Of a stretch of 64,000 bases of DNA, positions 1-11,749 are shown one piece after another. The notes beneath the pieces were generated by a model. The model did not search any database. It had not been told where the DNA came from and saw nothing but the letters and a program-made list of their open reading frames with translations. Origin of the DNA: Pseudomonas tumuqii (GTDB lineage Bacteria; Pseudomonadota; Gammaproteobacteria; Pseudomonadales; Pseudomonadaceae). The stretch is from NCBI RefSeq assembly GCF_013184545.1, contig NZ_JAAOJA010000004.1, positions 370,767 to 434,766 of the forward strand. Reading direction: 5' to 3'. Position 1 is the stretch's first letter. Every line of letters starts with the position of its first letter. Made by a program: the position numbers and the translations under genes.

Positions 1-1648
<1,648 letters not shown>

Positions 1649-1767
1649 GCTAGCGTGGCGATTTCGCCTCAAGGGCCGCCCATCGTCGGCCGTGGCATGG
1701 CGTACCGGCTTCACCCCGCGCCAGTTTTCATTCACTCTGTGTTTCTTTTTCCCAGCAAGGCCCTCCC

Positions 1768-2693
<926 letters not shown>

Positions 2694-2697
<4 letters not shown>

Positions 2698-3455
2698 ATT
2701 TCTACGCGATCCGCGCCATCTACCTGTTCGAACTGGCGCGCACCTGGCGCACCCTGTTGCAGAGCATCGCCACCCCGGTGATCAGCACCTCGCTGTACTT
2801 CGTGGTATTCGGCTCGGCCATCGGCTCGAGCATGACCCAGGTCCAGGGCGTCAGCTACGGCGCCTTCATCGTGCCGGGACTGATCATGCTGGCGCTGCTC
2901 ACTGAGAGCATCTCCAATGCCTCGTTCGGCATCTACATGCCCAAATATTCCGGCAGCATCTACGAGCTGCTCTCGGCGCCGGTGTCCTATCTGGAGATCC
3001 TGGTCGGCTATGTCGGCGCGGCGGCGACCAAGTCGATCGTGCTGGGCCTGGTGATCCTGGTCACGGCGCGGCTGTTCGTCGATTTCGAGATTCTCCATCC
3101 CTTCTGGATGCTGGCCCTGCTGGTGCTCACCGCGCTGACCTTCAGCCTGTTCGGCTTCATCATCGGCGTGTGGGCCGACGGCTGGGAGAAATTGCAGATA
3201 GTCCCGGCGCTGATCGTCACCCCGCTGACCTTCCTCGGTGGCAGCTTCTACTCGATCAGCATGCTGCCGCCGGCGTGGCAGACGGTGACCCTGTTCAACC
3301 CGGTGGTGTACCTGATCAGCGCCTTCCGCTGGAGCTTCTACGGCGTCTCCGACGTCAACGTGGCGCTCAGCCTGGGCATGATCTTCGCCTTTCTGCTGCT
3401 GTGCGTGCTCACCGTTGGCTGGATCTTCAAGACCGGTTACCGGCTGAAGAGTTGA
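2694..3455 (+). CDS. yadH: ABC-2 type transporter permease, YadH-like
   Basis: Inner-membrane permease partner of the upstream ATPase, 253 aa. It has about six hydrophobic segments, and the ABC-2 signature region is visible in its C-terminal half ([20 protein letters not shown]). The start ATG at 2694 overlaps the stop of the ATPase gene. The frame stays open upstream, but that part is out of register with the family and overlaps the ATPase gene. Length agrees with YadH (256 aa). The two subunits would assemble as a 2+2 exporter with unknown cargo. Confidence 0.88.
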
Positions 3456-3517
3456 GGCAGACGCCTGCTGCCGCACGCGGGGCGAGTTCCCGGCCGCCTG
3501 AACGCAGTGAATCAAGC

Positions 3518-3546
3518 CTGGCCAACATGGAGAAAATGCGTAGAAT
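3518..3546 (+). promoter_or_regulatory. Possible sigma70 promoter upstream of the 83-aa hypothetical gene
   Basis: CTGGCC (3518-3523), a 17-bp spacer and TAGAAT (3541-3546). The -10 element is good and the -35 weak. It lies 32 nt upstream of the ATG at 3579. Confidence 0.3.
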
Positions 3547-3578
3547 TCGCGCCCTTTTTCCAGCGGCAGGAGTGCTCG

Positions 3579-3830
3579 ATGAGCTTCAACTTGGCAAACA
3601 AACCCAGCGCACAACGCAACGTCGAGGAGGCGGAAAAGGCCCGGCTGTTCGAGCTTTGGCAGCAGAACCTGCACCGCACCAAGGTCGATGCTGCGCGCCT
3701 GGTCGGCGAAAAGAGCAAGCGCAAAGGCAAGTGGGACGAATGGCTGCGGGCGCAACTGGCGCAGATGACGCCGCCGGAATACGCCAGCATGGTGCAGCGT
3801 GAGGTGCGGCGGTTGCTGGCGGCGCGCTAG
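3579..3830 (+). CDS. Conserved hypothetical protein, 83 aa
   Basis: Small, highly charged, probably cytoplasmic protein rich in Lys, Arg and Glu (for example GEKSKRKGKWDEW), with no signal peptide or membrane segment. It looks helical throughout. The start ATG at 3579 has a clear Shine-Dalgarno (GGCAGGAG, 5-6 nt upstream); a longer frame from 3507 lacks one. It converges on the phosphatase gene with a 16-nt gap. I recognise no domain and assign no function; the basic middle segment might contact nucleic acid, which is inference. Confidence 0.7.
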   Translation: MSFNLANKPSAQRNVEEAEKARLFELWQQNLHRTKVDAARLVGEKSKRKGKWDEWLRAQLAQMTPPEYASMVQREVRRLLAAR

Positions 3831-3846
3831 CCACTGCTGCGTCCGG

Positions 3847-5136
3847 CTAGGCGGCGTCGATGCGCCCCGCGTAGCGCTCGGCCAGGGTGCAGAAGAAGGT
3901 CACGTATTGTGCATGCCCACCACAGAACACCACATCCAGCGCGAGTGGGTCGGCGGGGTCGCTGATGCCCGCGGCTGCCGGCCAGGGTTCCAGGCCCGGG
4001 TCGGTCGCCCGACGCTGCAGGAGGGCGGCATCGAGGCCCGGGCGATCGACTTCGCCGCCGCTGCTGTCGATGTAGATCACGCAGTTGTCGCTGTCGAAGG
4101 CTTTGCCCAGTTCCTGCACCAGGGTCAGGAAGCCGCGGTCGCTGCCGCCGCGCAGTTGCCGGGTCTGGCCATCCAGCGTGCGGCTGGCCGAGGTGAGCGT
4201 GTCGCCCACGCCGACGATGCGCGGCATCTGGCTTGGGTCGAAGTGCGCACGCGCCAGTTGCAGCAGGGCGGCGCGCTCGCGCGGGGCCTGGCGGGCGTTG
4301 AAATCGGCGCCCAGCGGGTAGTGCCCGGTGTGTTGGTGATAGTAGTGATTGAGGATCACCAGCACGCCGACTTCCTTGATGGCGCCCTTGAGCATGAACT
4401 GGAAATCGGTGGTGCCGGCATTGTCGCCCGTGCTGTACCCGAGCCTTTCCCGGCCCAGGGCGTCGCTGCCGAGATTGGGCGCGTAGTGGACGAAGAAGGA
4501 TTCTTCCAGCCGGCAGGCGGCGGCCTGCTCCAGCAGCTGCTCCATGAAGCCTTCGAGCGCCCGCTGCAACTGCTGGTAGAGCGCCGGTTGCTCGCTGAAA
4601 TGCTGGTAGAGGCTGTTGATGTTGAGGGTCGGTGAGGCGAGGTTGTCCAGTACGCAGGCGCCGACCAGGGGCGCGATCGCGGAGGCGGCGAGCGCATAGG
4701 GCGGTGCGGCCAGCAGTTCGCCGAGAAAGCGCTCGGCCTTGCCCGGTATCGTCTGCAGAAAGGCCAGCTCCGCCGCGCTCACGCCCGGGTGGCAGACCTC
4801 GCCGTGGCGGTCCTGCAGTTGCACGCCGCCGGCAGCCAGCCCCGGCAGGTAGAGGCCTTGCTCGCGGGCCTGGGCGGGGGCTGCGAGGGCGTTGTCGACG
4901 ATGCCGTTCACCCCGCGCCGGCCGATGTGTTCGCCGTTGGTCAGGACGAAGAAGTGTCCCGCCAACTGACGGGCCGCCTGCACATAGCGCCGCTCGATGG
5001 TCCGGGTCAGCGGGTCGCGCACCAGGCCCATGCAGACGCCGTCCAGGTCCTGAATGATCAGCAGTTTGTCGGTGGCGACGAGGGCGTCGAGCAGGCGGGG
5101 GTGGTCGAGTGAAAAGTGCGGGCTGTTTATAGTCAT
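3847..5136 (-). CDS. Glucosylglycerol-3-phosphatase-like (StpA / salt-tolerance phosphatase family) protein
   Basis: HAD-type phosphatase, 429 aa. Motif I is DLDGV (residues 30-34) in the context LIIQDLDGVCMG, which I recall from cyanobacterial StpA, the enzyme that dephosphorylates glucosylglycerol phosphate to the compatible solute glucosylglycerol. A later acidic motif near VGVGDTLTS would supply HAD motif IV residues. Length fits StpA (about 420 aa). There is no signal peptide, so it should be cytosolic. The start ATG at 5136 is used. No glucosylglycerol-phosphate synthase is adjacent, so the natural substrate is uncertain; the family call comes from motif memory rather than a search. Confidence 0.6.
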   Translation of the reverse strand: MTINSPHFSLDHPRLLDALVATDKLLIIQDLDGVCMGLVRDPLTRTIERRYVQAARQLAGHFFVLTNGEHIGRRGVNGIVDNALAAPAQAREQGLYLPGLAAGGVQLQDRHGEVCHPGVSAAELAFLQTIPGKAERFLGELLAAPPYALAASAIAPLVGACVLDNLASPTLNINSLYQHFSEQPALYQQLQRALEGFMEQLLEQAAACRLEESFFVHYAPNLGSDALGRERLGYSTGDNAGTTDFQFMLKGAIKEVGVLVILNHYYHQHTGHYPLGADFNARQAPRERAALLQLARAHFDPSQMPRIVGVGDTLTSASRTLDGQTRQLRGGSDRGFLTLVQELGKAFDSDNCVIYIDSSGGEVDRPGLDAALLQRRATDPGLEPWPAAAGISDPADPLALDVVFCGGHAQYVTFFCTLAERYAGRIDAA

Positions 5137-5454
5137 GCCCCATCTTACCCACAGTGCCGGGGTCGACCAACTCTGCGCGGCGGTGAGATTGCCCTGCCAC
5201 GGTTCGCGGGCATGGCCCGGGGCTGCGGTGCGGTATGCGCTGGCAAGAGTCCGTTGGTCGGCTCGATTGGCGCTACCAGCCGCAAGTCGGGGTGGATCAC
5301 GCGCTGCGTATCCACTTCTTTATGTCGACGTGGCACTATCCACTTCGATTTGCGCTGCATTGACACGACTCACCGCCCCGCAGCACTTTGTCGTGAAATT
5401 CCCTGCAAAGTCCTGCTCAACCATGACACTCAATTAATGCATTAGGGCTCTAGC
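5137..5454. other. Gene-free stretch, nothing convincing seen
   Basis: This lies between the divergent phosphatase gene and the next plus-strand gene. Short open frames here show no coding character. There is a perfect TTGACA at 5360-5365, but no matching -10 element at 16-18 bp, so no promoter is called. Confidence 0.5.
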
Positions 5455-5727
5455 TTGACCGAAAAAAACCTTTCAGAAGGCGAGATGCGCCGCGCCCTCG
5501 GCCTCGACCCGGCTCCGCCGAAACAACCACAGCCACAGCCCAAGCCACCGTCCAGTTACACGCTCGTCGAACTGAGCGTGCGCAAGAACGGTGGCCCGCC
5601 TTTCCGCTTCGAACACCGTTCCCGCTCGATCAGCACGCTCGCCGCCCAGCTCGAGGCCGAAAAAGCCGCGCGCGCCAAGGGTTACGAGGTGTGGGTGCTG
5701 CTGGATATCCGCCAGGTTTCCGAGTAG
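5455..5727 (+). CDS. Conserved hypothetical protein, 90 aa, TTG start
   Basis: Small protein with a Pro/Gln/Lys-rich stretch at residues 20-33 followed by a compact beta-like part (YTLVELSVRKNGGPPFRFEH) and a short helix rich in Ala and Glu. No signal peptide or membrane segment. The only suitable start is TTG at 5455, preceded by AGGG 8 nt upstream; no ATG occurs in frame before the conserved-looking segment. GC3 is high as in neighbouring genes, which supports real coding. No recognised domain and no assigned function. Confidence 0.6.
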   Translation: MTEKNLSEGEMRRALGLDPAPPKQPQPQPKPPSSYTLVELSVRKNGGPPFRFEHRSRSISTLAAQLEAEKAARAKGYEVWVLLDIRQVSE

Positions 5728-6034
5728 CGGCTGGTCGCTGTCATGCAGCGCAGCGATCCGTTCAGCGCTAGCGACAGCCGGCCGGATGTGCGCCCTGAAT
5801 CGCCATCGACTGTTCATGGCCGATCGGACCGGGCGATCTGCAGTCGTAATTATTCAACGGATATGACCTTCGTTCACGATTTGCTCAATGCCTTTGGCGA
5901 CACTATGGCGCAGTTGAATGAGCGCGCTGGTGTTATCGGGGAATGGCGAGCTGCTGGCATAATGCCTTCAGTTTTGTGTATTTCCTGGTTTGCACCTGCT
6001 GTGCGCCGTATCACCAACCGGTCGAGGATTTGCC
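5728..6034. other. Gene-free stretch with a possible extended -10 promoter for the GGDEF-EAL gene
   Basis: It holds an imperfect inverted repeat near 5729-5778 (GGCTG-TCGC against GCGACAGCC with a bulge) that could end the upstream transcript, and TGGCATAAT at 5955-5963. The latter resembles an extended -10 element about 70 nt upstream of the next ATG, with a poor -35. Nothing else stands out. Confidence 0.35.
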
Positions 6035-8623
6035 ATGTCGCCAACAGCGGAACTGCCCCGTCAACCGACCAGCGGCGTCGCCAACTCGAGTGCCACACGC
6101 CGGGCGTTGCTGCTTATCTCGGCCTTGCTGTTGGTGCTGTTCGTCGTGGCCAGTGTGGCGTTGCTGCAGATTGCGCTGCAGCAGAACACGCGGGCGATCG
6201 AACAGAGCCTGTTCTATGTGGAAAAGGCCACCCAGGCCCGGCAGAAGTCGATTCTGGCGACTATCGGCGACTACGCCTTTTGGGGCGAGGCCTATCGACA
6301 CCTGCATGCCACGGTCGATCTTGAGTGGGCCTATACGCGGCAGAACCTGGGCCCCGGCCTGTTCGAGGATTTCGTCTTCGAGGGCGTGTTTGTCGTCGCG
6401 GCCAATGACTCCACCGCCTATGCGGTGGTCGACGGCCAGCTCGTGGCAACCTCGGTGGAGCAATGGCTCGGGCAGGATATAGCCGGCCTGCTCGCGCAGG
6501 CGCGCGAGCAGGCCGGGGATGAAGAGCCACTCGTGGGCTTTGTGCAGATAGCCGGTCAGCCGGCGCTGGTTGCGGCTGCGGGCTTTACCCCCGGAGGCGA
6601 TCCACTGGTAGCCGAAGTGCCGGGGCCGACATCGGTTCTGCTCTTCGTCGATCTGCTCGGGCCGGACAAGCTGCAGGCGCTTGGCGAGGATTTCGGCATC
6701 GACAAGCTGCATGTGAGCAACGCGGCAGCCGATGCACCCGGCGCGCCCTCGTTGCGCCTGGCCACCATCAGTGGCGAGCCGCTGCTGCTGCGCTGGCAGC
6801 CGGCCCGGCCTGGCGATCAGTTGCTGTACCTGATCCTGCCGCTGCTGGCCTTGGCCGGAAGCATTTTTGCGCTGGCCACCTGGTTGACCCTGCGCCGGGC
6901 CATGGCTTCCGCGCGTGAGATGGATGCCAACTATGCCTCCCTGTACGCCAGCCAGCGGGCCCTGGCGGCCAGTGAGGCGCGCTTTCGCGATGTCGCCGAA
7001 GCCGCCTCGGACTGGATCTGGGAAGTCGATGCCGAGCTGCGCTTGACCTACCTTTCCGCGCGCTTTCAGGCGGTGACCGGGCATGCCGAGCGCGACTGGC
7101 TGGGGCGTCCGATCGATGAATTCATCGAGTGTCCCGGTGGCCTGTCCCTCTGGCTGAGCAAGCGCAAGACCAGGGCATCCGATGGCACCCGGCAATGTCA
7201 TTACCGCGCCCGGGATGGTCGTCTGCGCACCTGCCGACTCTCCATGCGCACCGTTGCGGATGCTCAGGCCAGCGGCGGTTACCGCGGTACTGTCAGCGAC
7301 ATCACCGAAGAGGTCGAGGCGCGGGCGCGCATCGAGCACCTGTCGCTGCATGACGCGCTGACCGGTTTGCCGAACCGCAACCGCATGCAGGAATTTCTCG
7401 ACGGCAAGCTCAAGGCGGCGCCCAGCGCGGACAAGCCTCTGCTGATGCTGAGCCTCGATCTCGACCGGTTCAAGCAGGTCAACGATTCCTTCGGCCATGA
7501 AGTCGGTGACCAGGTGCTCTACGAGGTTTCCCGGCGCTTGCGCCTGTGCCTGCGCGATGGCGATCTGGTCGCCCGCATGGGCGGTGACGAGTTCATCCTG
7601 ATCATCAGCGGCATATCCGCTCAGGCGGAAGTGGAGCACCTGTGCGAGCGCTTGATCGCCAGCATCGAACAGCCATTCGAGATCGACAACCACAGTATTT
7701 TCATCGGCACCAGCATCGGCATCGCCATGGCGCCCGCCGATGCCGCCTTGGCGGACGAGTTGCTCCGCTATGCGGATATCGCCCTGTACGAGGCCAAGGC
7801 GGCCGGGCGCAATACCTGGCGTTTTTATGCCAGCGACATGAACGAGCGGGCCGTCGAACAGCGCCAGTTGGAGAGCGACTTGCGCCAGGCCTTGAAAAAC
7901 GACGAGCTGCGCCTGCTCCTGCAGCCCCGTTACAGCGTCAGCAGCAAACGCATGGTCGCGGCCGAAGCGCTGGTGCGCTGGCAGCACCCGCAACGCGGCC
8001 TGCTGAGCCCGGATACCTTTATTTCAATCGCCGAGAGCACCGGCCTGATCGTGCCCCTGAGTTCCTGGGTGTTGCAGGCCGCCTGCACGGAAGCCATGAG
8101 CTGGAGTGAGGATCTGATCGTTTCGGTAAATCTCTCGTCGGTGGAGTTCCAGCGCGGGCACTTGGTGGCCCGGGTACAGCGTGTTCTCGAGGCAACCGGC
8201 CTGCCGCCGTCGAGATTGGAACTGGAACTCACCGAGAGCGTCCTGCTCGAGGATGCCGAGGGCGCGCTGGTGATCATGCAGGCGCTCAAGGATCTGGGCG
8301 TCAGGCTGTCCATGGATGACTTCGGTACCGGCTATTCCTCTCTCGGCTATCTGCGCACATTCCCTTTCGATGGGTTGAAGATCGATCGCAGTTTCGTCTC
8401 CGACCTGGACGGTTGCGAGAGCAGCGAGGCCATCATCAAGGCGATCATCGGTCTCGGCCGGGCGCTCTCCCTGACCGTGACGGCCGAGGGTGTGGAGTCG
8501 CAAGAGCAACTCGACATTCTGCAGCGCTACGACTGTGAGGAAGCCCAGGGCTTCTTCCTCGATCGGCCGCTGCAGCCGGCCCTGCTACGCAGTGCGCTGG
8601 CGCGTCAGGAGCAGGGGGCATGA
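6035..8623 (+). CDS. Membrane-bound CHASE4-PAS-GGDEF-EAL cyclic-di-GMP enzyme
   Basis: Sensor for c-di-GMP turnover, 862 aa. TM1 lies at about residues 21-48, a periplasmic CHASE4-like domain at 50-260 (YAFWGEAYRHL near its start), TM2 at about 264-286, and PAS at about 305-420. The GGDEF domain has an intact GGDEF motif (516-520) and an RxxD inhibitory site (RDGD) at the usual spacing. The EAL domain has EAL at 644-646, DDFGTGYSSL, KIDRSFV and AEGVE. Both catalytic centres therefore look intact, and the net activity cannot be predicted. The start ATG at 6035 has GAGGA 6 nt upstream and is preferred to the TTG at 5990. It appears monocistronic. Confidence 0.92.
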   Translation: MSPTAELPRQPTSGVANSSATRRALLLISALLLVLFVVASVALLQIALQQNTRAIEQSLFYVEKATQARQKSILATIGDYAFWGEAYRHLHATVDLEWAYTRQNLGPGLFEDFVFEGVFVVAANDSTAYAVVDGQLVATSVEQWLGQDIAGLLAQAREQAGDEEPLVGFVQIAGQPALVAAAGFTPGGDPLVAEVPGPTSVLLFVDLLGPDKLQALGEDFGIDKLHVSNAAADAPGAPSLRLATISGEPLLLRWQPARPGDQLLYLILPLLALAGSIFALATWLTLRRAMASAREMDANYASLYASQRALAASEARFRDVAEAASDWIWEVDAELRLTYLSARFQAVTGHAERDWLGRPIDEFIECPGGLSLWLSKRKTRASDGTRQCHYRARDGRLRTCRLSMRTVADAQASGGYRGTVSDITEEVEARARIEHLSLHDALTGLPNRNRMQEFLDGKLKAAPSADKPLLMLSLDLDRFKQVNDSFGHEVGDQVLYEVSRRLRLCLRDGDLVARMGGDEFILIISGISAQAEVEHLCERLIASIEQPFEIDNHSIFIGTSIGIAMAPADAALADELLRYADIALYEAKAAGRNTWRFYASDMNERAVEQRQLESDLRQALKNDELRLLLQPRYSVSSKRMVAAEALVRWQHPQRGLLSPDTFISIAESTGLIVPLSSWVLQAACTEAMSWSEDLIVSVNLSSVEFQRGHLVARVQRVLEATGLPPSRLELELTESVLLEDAEGALVIMQALKDLGVRLSMDDFGTGYSSLGYLRTFPFDGLKIDRSFVSDLDGCESSEAIIKAIIGLGRALSLTVTAEGVESQEQLDILQRYDCEEAQGFFLDRPLQPALLRSALARQEQGA

Positions 8624-9001
8624 GCAGGGCCGTCTGGCGGCCCGGTTGTCGCCTAGCCTGGTAGCCTGAGGGGCCGCCACGCCTTCGGCGCCGTGCTGTC
8701 GCGCGGCAAGCTGGGGTACTCAAGGGCCAAGACCGTAGGATGGGTTAGGCGCCCGCAAGTCGACTTGCTGCCAGCAGAACAAGCGCGCCGTAACCCATCA
8801 TCGATATCCGCCCCGCCAACGGGTACAGGCATAAACCGCCCGATGGGTATCGCTGCGCTCATCCTACGCGGCCCGTACCATCCTACGATTACTGGTTCCT
8901 GCACAAGTTCGTTAAACTTTAAATTTCTATTTATAAAACAACGAGTTATTTTTAGTTTGATGAGGGCTTGTTGGGGCGGGCCTTCTCGTGAGGCGCGGCG
9001 G
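8624..9001. other. Gene-free stretch with repeat and AT-rich tract
   Basis: This is the convergent spacer between the c-di-GMP enzyme gene and plsB. It contains a long imperfect inverted repeat (8735-8869) and then a tract at about 8908-8970 of A/T runs (TTTAAATTTCTATTTATAAA), very AT-rich for this genome. No gene or clean terminator hairpin is seen. Confidence 0.5.
8735..8869. repeat. Intergenic inverted repeat of the GTAGGATGGGTTA type
   Basis: The left end reads GTAGGATGGGTTAGGCGC and the right end closes with GCGCTCATCCTACG. Internal copies of the GTAACCCATC and GATGGGT words also pair with each other. The same words recur at 15270-15433 and, in a shorter form, at 47826-47899. Confidence 0.6.
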
Positions 9002-11485
9002 CTAAACCGGTTCCAGCACATCCTCGCTGCTGTCCATGGCCACCTGGCGGATCGACAGGCGGATCTCCGCCGGCAGCACGCGCTTGGCGGCGCCTTCGGC
9101 GAGTTCGCTAAGCAGCGGGTGGTGGCTGAGCTTGCCGGCCGCATCGCGGCGCAGCACGTCCTGGTCGAGCAGGGTCTGGATGAAGTGGCGGAACAGGCTC
9201 TTGTCGAAGAATTCCGGGGCGTTGAGGCCGTGGAGGATCGACAGGCGCTGGGCCATCACGCTGCACAGGTCTTCAAGTTCCTCGGCGCTGATCGCATGCT
9301 GGCCGGCGTTGAGCAGCAGGGCGGTGGCCATGTAGAAGCGCTGCAGGGTCTGGGCGATGGTGCGCGAGAGCAGGGTCAGCAGGACGAAATGCCGCGAGCT
9401 GGGCAGCGGACGCACGTAGACGTCGGCCTCGAAGCTGAGCAGGCCCTGTTCGACGAAGGCCGCCAGCCACTGGTCGACCACCGCATCCAGCTGCTCCAGG
9501 TTCCAGCGGATGAACAGCTCGGCTTGCAGGTAGGGGTAGAGCGCGCGGGTGTAGCGCAGGATCTGTTCGCGGCTCATCCGTGCGCTGCTCTGGAAGAAGC
9601 TGGTCAGCAGCGCGGGCAGGGCGAAGATGTGCAGCACATTGTTGCGGTAGTAGGTCATCAGGACGGCGTTGTGTTCGTCCAGATAGAGGATCTTGCCCAG
9701 CGCATCGCGCTGTTCGGCGAGCAGATCCATGCCCTGCACGTATTCGATCAGCGCCTGGCCGTCGCCTTCCGGCAGGGTGGTGTGCGGCGAGTAGGGCACG
9801 CGGCGCAGCAGCGCCAGATAGAGATCGAGCACGCGGGCCAGGGCGCGGTCGTCGAGGGCCAGCTTGCTGGTGGAGAGCAGCGCCAGGGCCACCAGGTTGA
9901 CCGGGTTGATCGCCGCCGCTTCGTTGAGGTGTTGCGCCACGCGCTGGCCGAGCCTGTGGGTGGCCTCGTTCAGCCAGCTGGGACGGTAGAGCGGGGCGAG
10001 TTCCTGGCGGCGCCAGCCGGGTTGCTCCTGGTCGAGGAATTCGGCCAGCTTGATCGGCTCGCCGAAGTTGACCCAGACCTGGCCGAAGCGCTGCTTGAGC
10101 GCACCGACGACCCTGAACAGGTCGAAGATCGACTCCTTCTTCTTGCTCGCCCCGCGCAGTTCGCCGAGGTAGGTGCGGCCCTCCAGCACCCGTTCGTAGC
10201 CGACATACACTGGCACGAACACCACCGGCAGGCGGTGGCTGCGCAGGAAGCTGCGCAGGGTGATGGCGAGCATGCCGGTCTTCGGCTGGAGCATGCGCCC
10301 GGTGCGCGAGCGCCCGCCCTCGACGAAGTACTCGACCGGGAAGCCCTTGCTGAACAGGGTATGCAGGTATTCGTTGAACACCGCGCTGTACAGCGGGTTG
10401 CCCTTGAAGGTGCGGCGCATGAAGAAGGCGCCGCCGCGCCGCAGCAGGCCACCGATCAGCGGCATGTTGAGGTTGATCCCGGCGGCGATATGCGGCGGGG
10501 TCAGGCCGTTGCGGAACAGCAGGTAGGACAGCAGCAGGTAGTCGATATGGCTGCGATGGCAGGGCACATAGATCACCTCGTGGCCCTGGGCAACCTCCTG
10601 CACGCCCTCGATGTGGTTGACCTTGATGCCGTCGTAGATCTTGTTCCAGAACCAGCTGAGCAGCAGTTCGAGAAAGCGGATCACCGTGTAGGTGTAGTCC
10701 GAGGCGATCTCGTTGCCGTAGCGCAGGGCCAAGGCTTCGGCCTTCCTCAGGGGAATGTTTTCGCGCTCGGCGTGCTCGATGATCGCCTGGCGTACCTGTG
10801 GGCCATGTACCAGGCCCTTGACCAGGTTGCGCCGGTGCGACACGTCGGGACCGATGACCGCGGCCTTCTGCTGGCGAAAGTGCACCCGCAGGATGCGCTG
10901 CACCATGCGCAGGGTGCGCTCGTGGCCCTTGTCCTGCGCGACCAGTTCACGCAGCTGGATCGGGGTGGAAAATTGCACGCGGGTCTTGCGCCCGAGGATC
11001 AGGATGCTGGCCAGGCGGCGCAGGCGCCCGGTGACTGCCCAGCTGTCGGCGAACAGCAGCTTCCAGGCGCTGGTCTCGCGGTCCGGCGACTGGCCCCAGA
11101 ACACGCTGACCGGGACGATCTGCGCATCGTCCACCGCGTGCTGGGCGAGGGCGCTGACCAGGCGTTGCAGGGTCGGCGAAATGCCGCGCTTGTCCTGGCG
11201 GCCGAGCCAGTCCGGCTCCGGGGTCAGGTAGAAGAACGCCGCCGGCTCCAGCAACTCGCCCACCGCGACCGGCAGTACCGGGCGCGGCAGGCCGGCCTTG
11301 CGGCACTCCGTATCGACCACCGCCAGATCGCTCAGGGATGGCAGTTGCAGCACATAGAACACCGGTTTGCTGCGGTCGAGCTTGAGGCTGAAGGCCGACT
11401 GGTTGATGGTTTCCGAACGTACCCAGAGGTACAGCAGGCGGCGCAGGGTACCGAACACGAGGCGGCGTAACGGGGAGCGGGTCAT
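9002..11485 (-). CDS. plsB: Glycerol-3-phosphate 1-O-acyltransferase
   Basis: PlsB acylates sn-glycerol-3-phosphate at position 1, the first step of phospholipid synthesis, at the inner membrane. It has 827 aa, close to the usual length for pseudomonads. Acyltransferase blocks seen are CHRSHID (309-315) giving the HX4D pair H310/D315, then [26 protein letters not shown] and [11 protein letters not shown]. The frame remains open upstream to 11650, but the ATG at 11485 ([12 protein letters not shown]) is where family similarity begins. It is transcribed divergently from an ABC-2 operon, an arrangement I recall from other pseudomonads. Confidence 0.95.
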   Translation of the reverse strand: MTRSPLRRLVFGTLRRLLYLWVRSETINQSAFSLKLDRSKPVFYVLQLPSLSDLAVVDTECRKAGLPRPVLPVAVGELLEPAAFFYLTPEPDWLGRQDKRGISPTLQRLVSALAQHAVDDAQIVPVSVFWGQSPDRETSAWKLLFADSWAVTGRLRRLASILILGRKTRVQFSTPIQLRELVAQDKGHERTLRMVQRILRVHFRQQKAAVIGPDVSHRRNLVKGLVHGPQVRQAIIEHAERENIPLRKAEALALRYGNEIASDYTYTVIRFLELLLSWFWNKIYDGIKVNHIEGVQEVAQGHEVIYVPCHRSHIDYLLLSYLLFRNGLTPPHIAAGINLNMPLIGGLLRRGGAFFMRRTFKGNPLYSAVFNEYLHTLFSKGFPVEYFVEGGRSRTGRMLQPKTGMLAITLRSFLRSHRLPVVFVPVYVGYERVLEGRTYLGELRGASKKKESIFDLFRVVGALKQRFGQVWVNFGEPIKLAEFLDQEQPGWRRQELAPLYRPSWLNEATHRLGQRVAQHLNEAAAINPVNLVALALLSTSKLALDDRALARVLDLYLALLRRVPYSPHTTLPEGDGQALIEYVQGMDLLAEQRDALGKILYLDEHNAVLMTYYRNNVLHIFALPALLTSFFQSSARMSREQILRYTRALYPYLQAELFIRWNLEQLDAVVDQWLAAFVEQGLLSFEADVYVRPLPSSRHFVLLTLLSRTIAQTLQRFYMATALLLNAGQHAISAEELEDLCSVMAQRLSILHGLNAPEFFDKSLFRHFIQTLLDQDVLRRDAAGKLSHHPLLSELAEGAAKRVLPAEIRLSIRQVAMDSSEDVLEPV

Positions 11486-11644
11486 ACGGAATCTGCTGGC
11501 TGTGCAAACGAGCGATTGCTCGGGGGCGGCTAGTGTGCCGGATCGCTGGCGTGCCGGCAAAAGCTTGTCATGAGCCGATTGGTTGAAGCGCCGGGGGTGG
11601 GGCGTGCAGGTTAGCGCGGGGGCTATGACTTCCGGGTTCTTGGC

Positions 11645-11674
11645 TTGCACTGTTGGCGCCGGACTCCTTATAGT
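11645..11674 (+). promoter_or_regulatory. Sigma70-type promoter for the ABC-2/GldG operon
   Basis: TTGCAC (11645-11650), an 18-bp spacer and TATAGT (11669-11674), 75 nt upstream of the ATG at 11750. Both hexamers match the consensus at 4 of 6 positions or better. Confidence 0.5.
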
Positions 11675-11749
11675 CCTGCCGGCATTGAAAGCCCGTTTCG
11701 CCGCTCTACGGGCCGCGAGCAGGATCTGTTACCGCACGGGTGAGGGACC

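Noticed and set aside
5360..5365. Perfect TTGACA as a promoter for the 90-aa gene
   Set aside because: No -10-like hexamer at 16-18 bp spacing.
8693..11470. Plus-strand open frame of about 925 codons opposite plsB
   Set aside because: The minus-strand PlsB has all acyltransferase motifs; the antisense frame has none.
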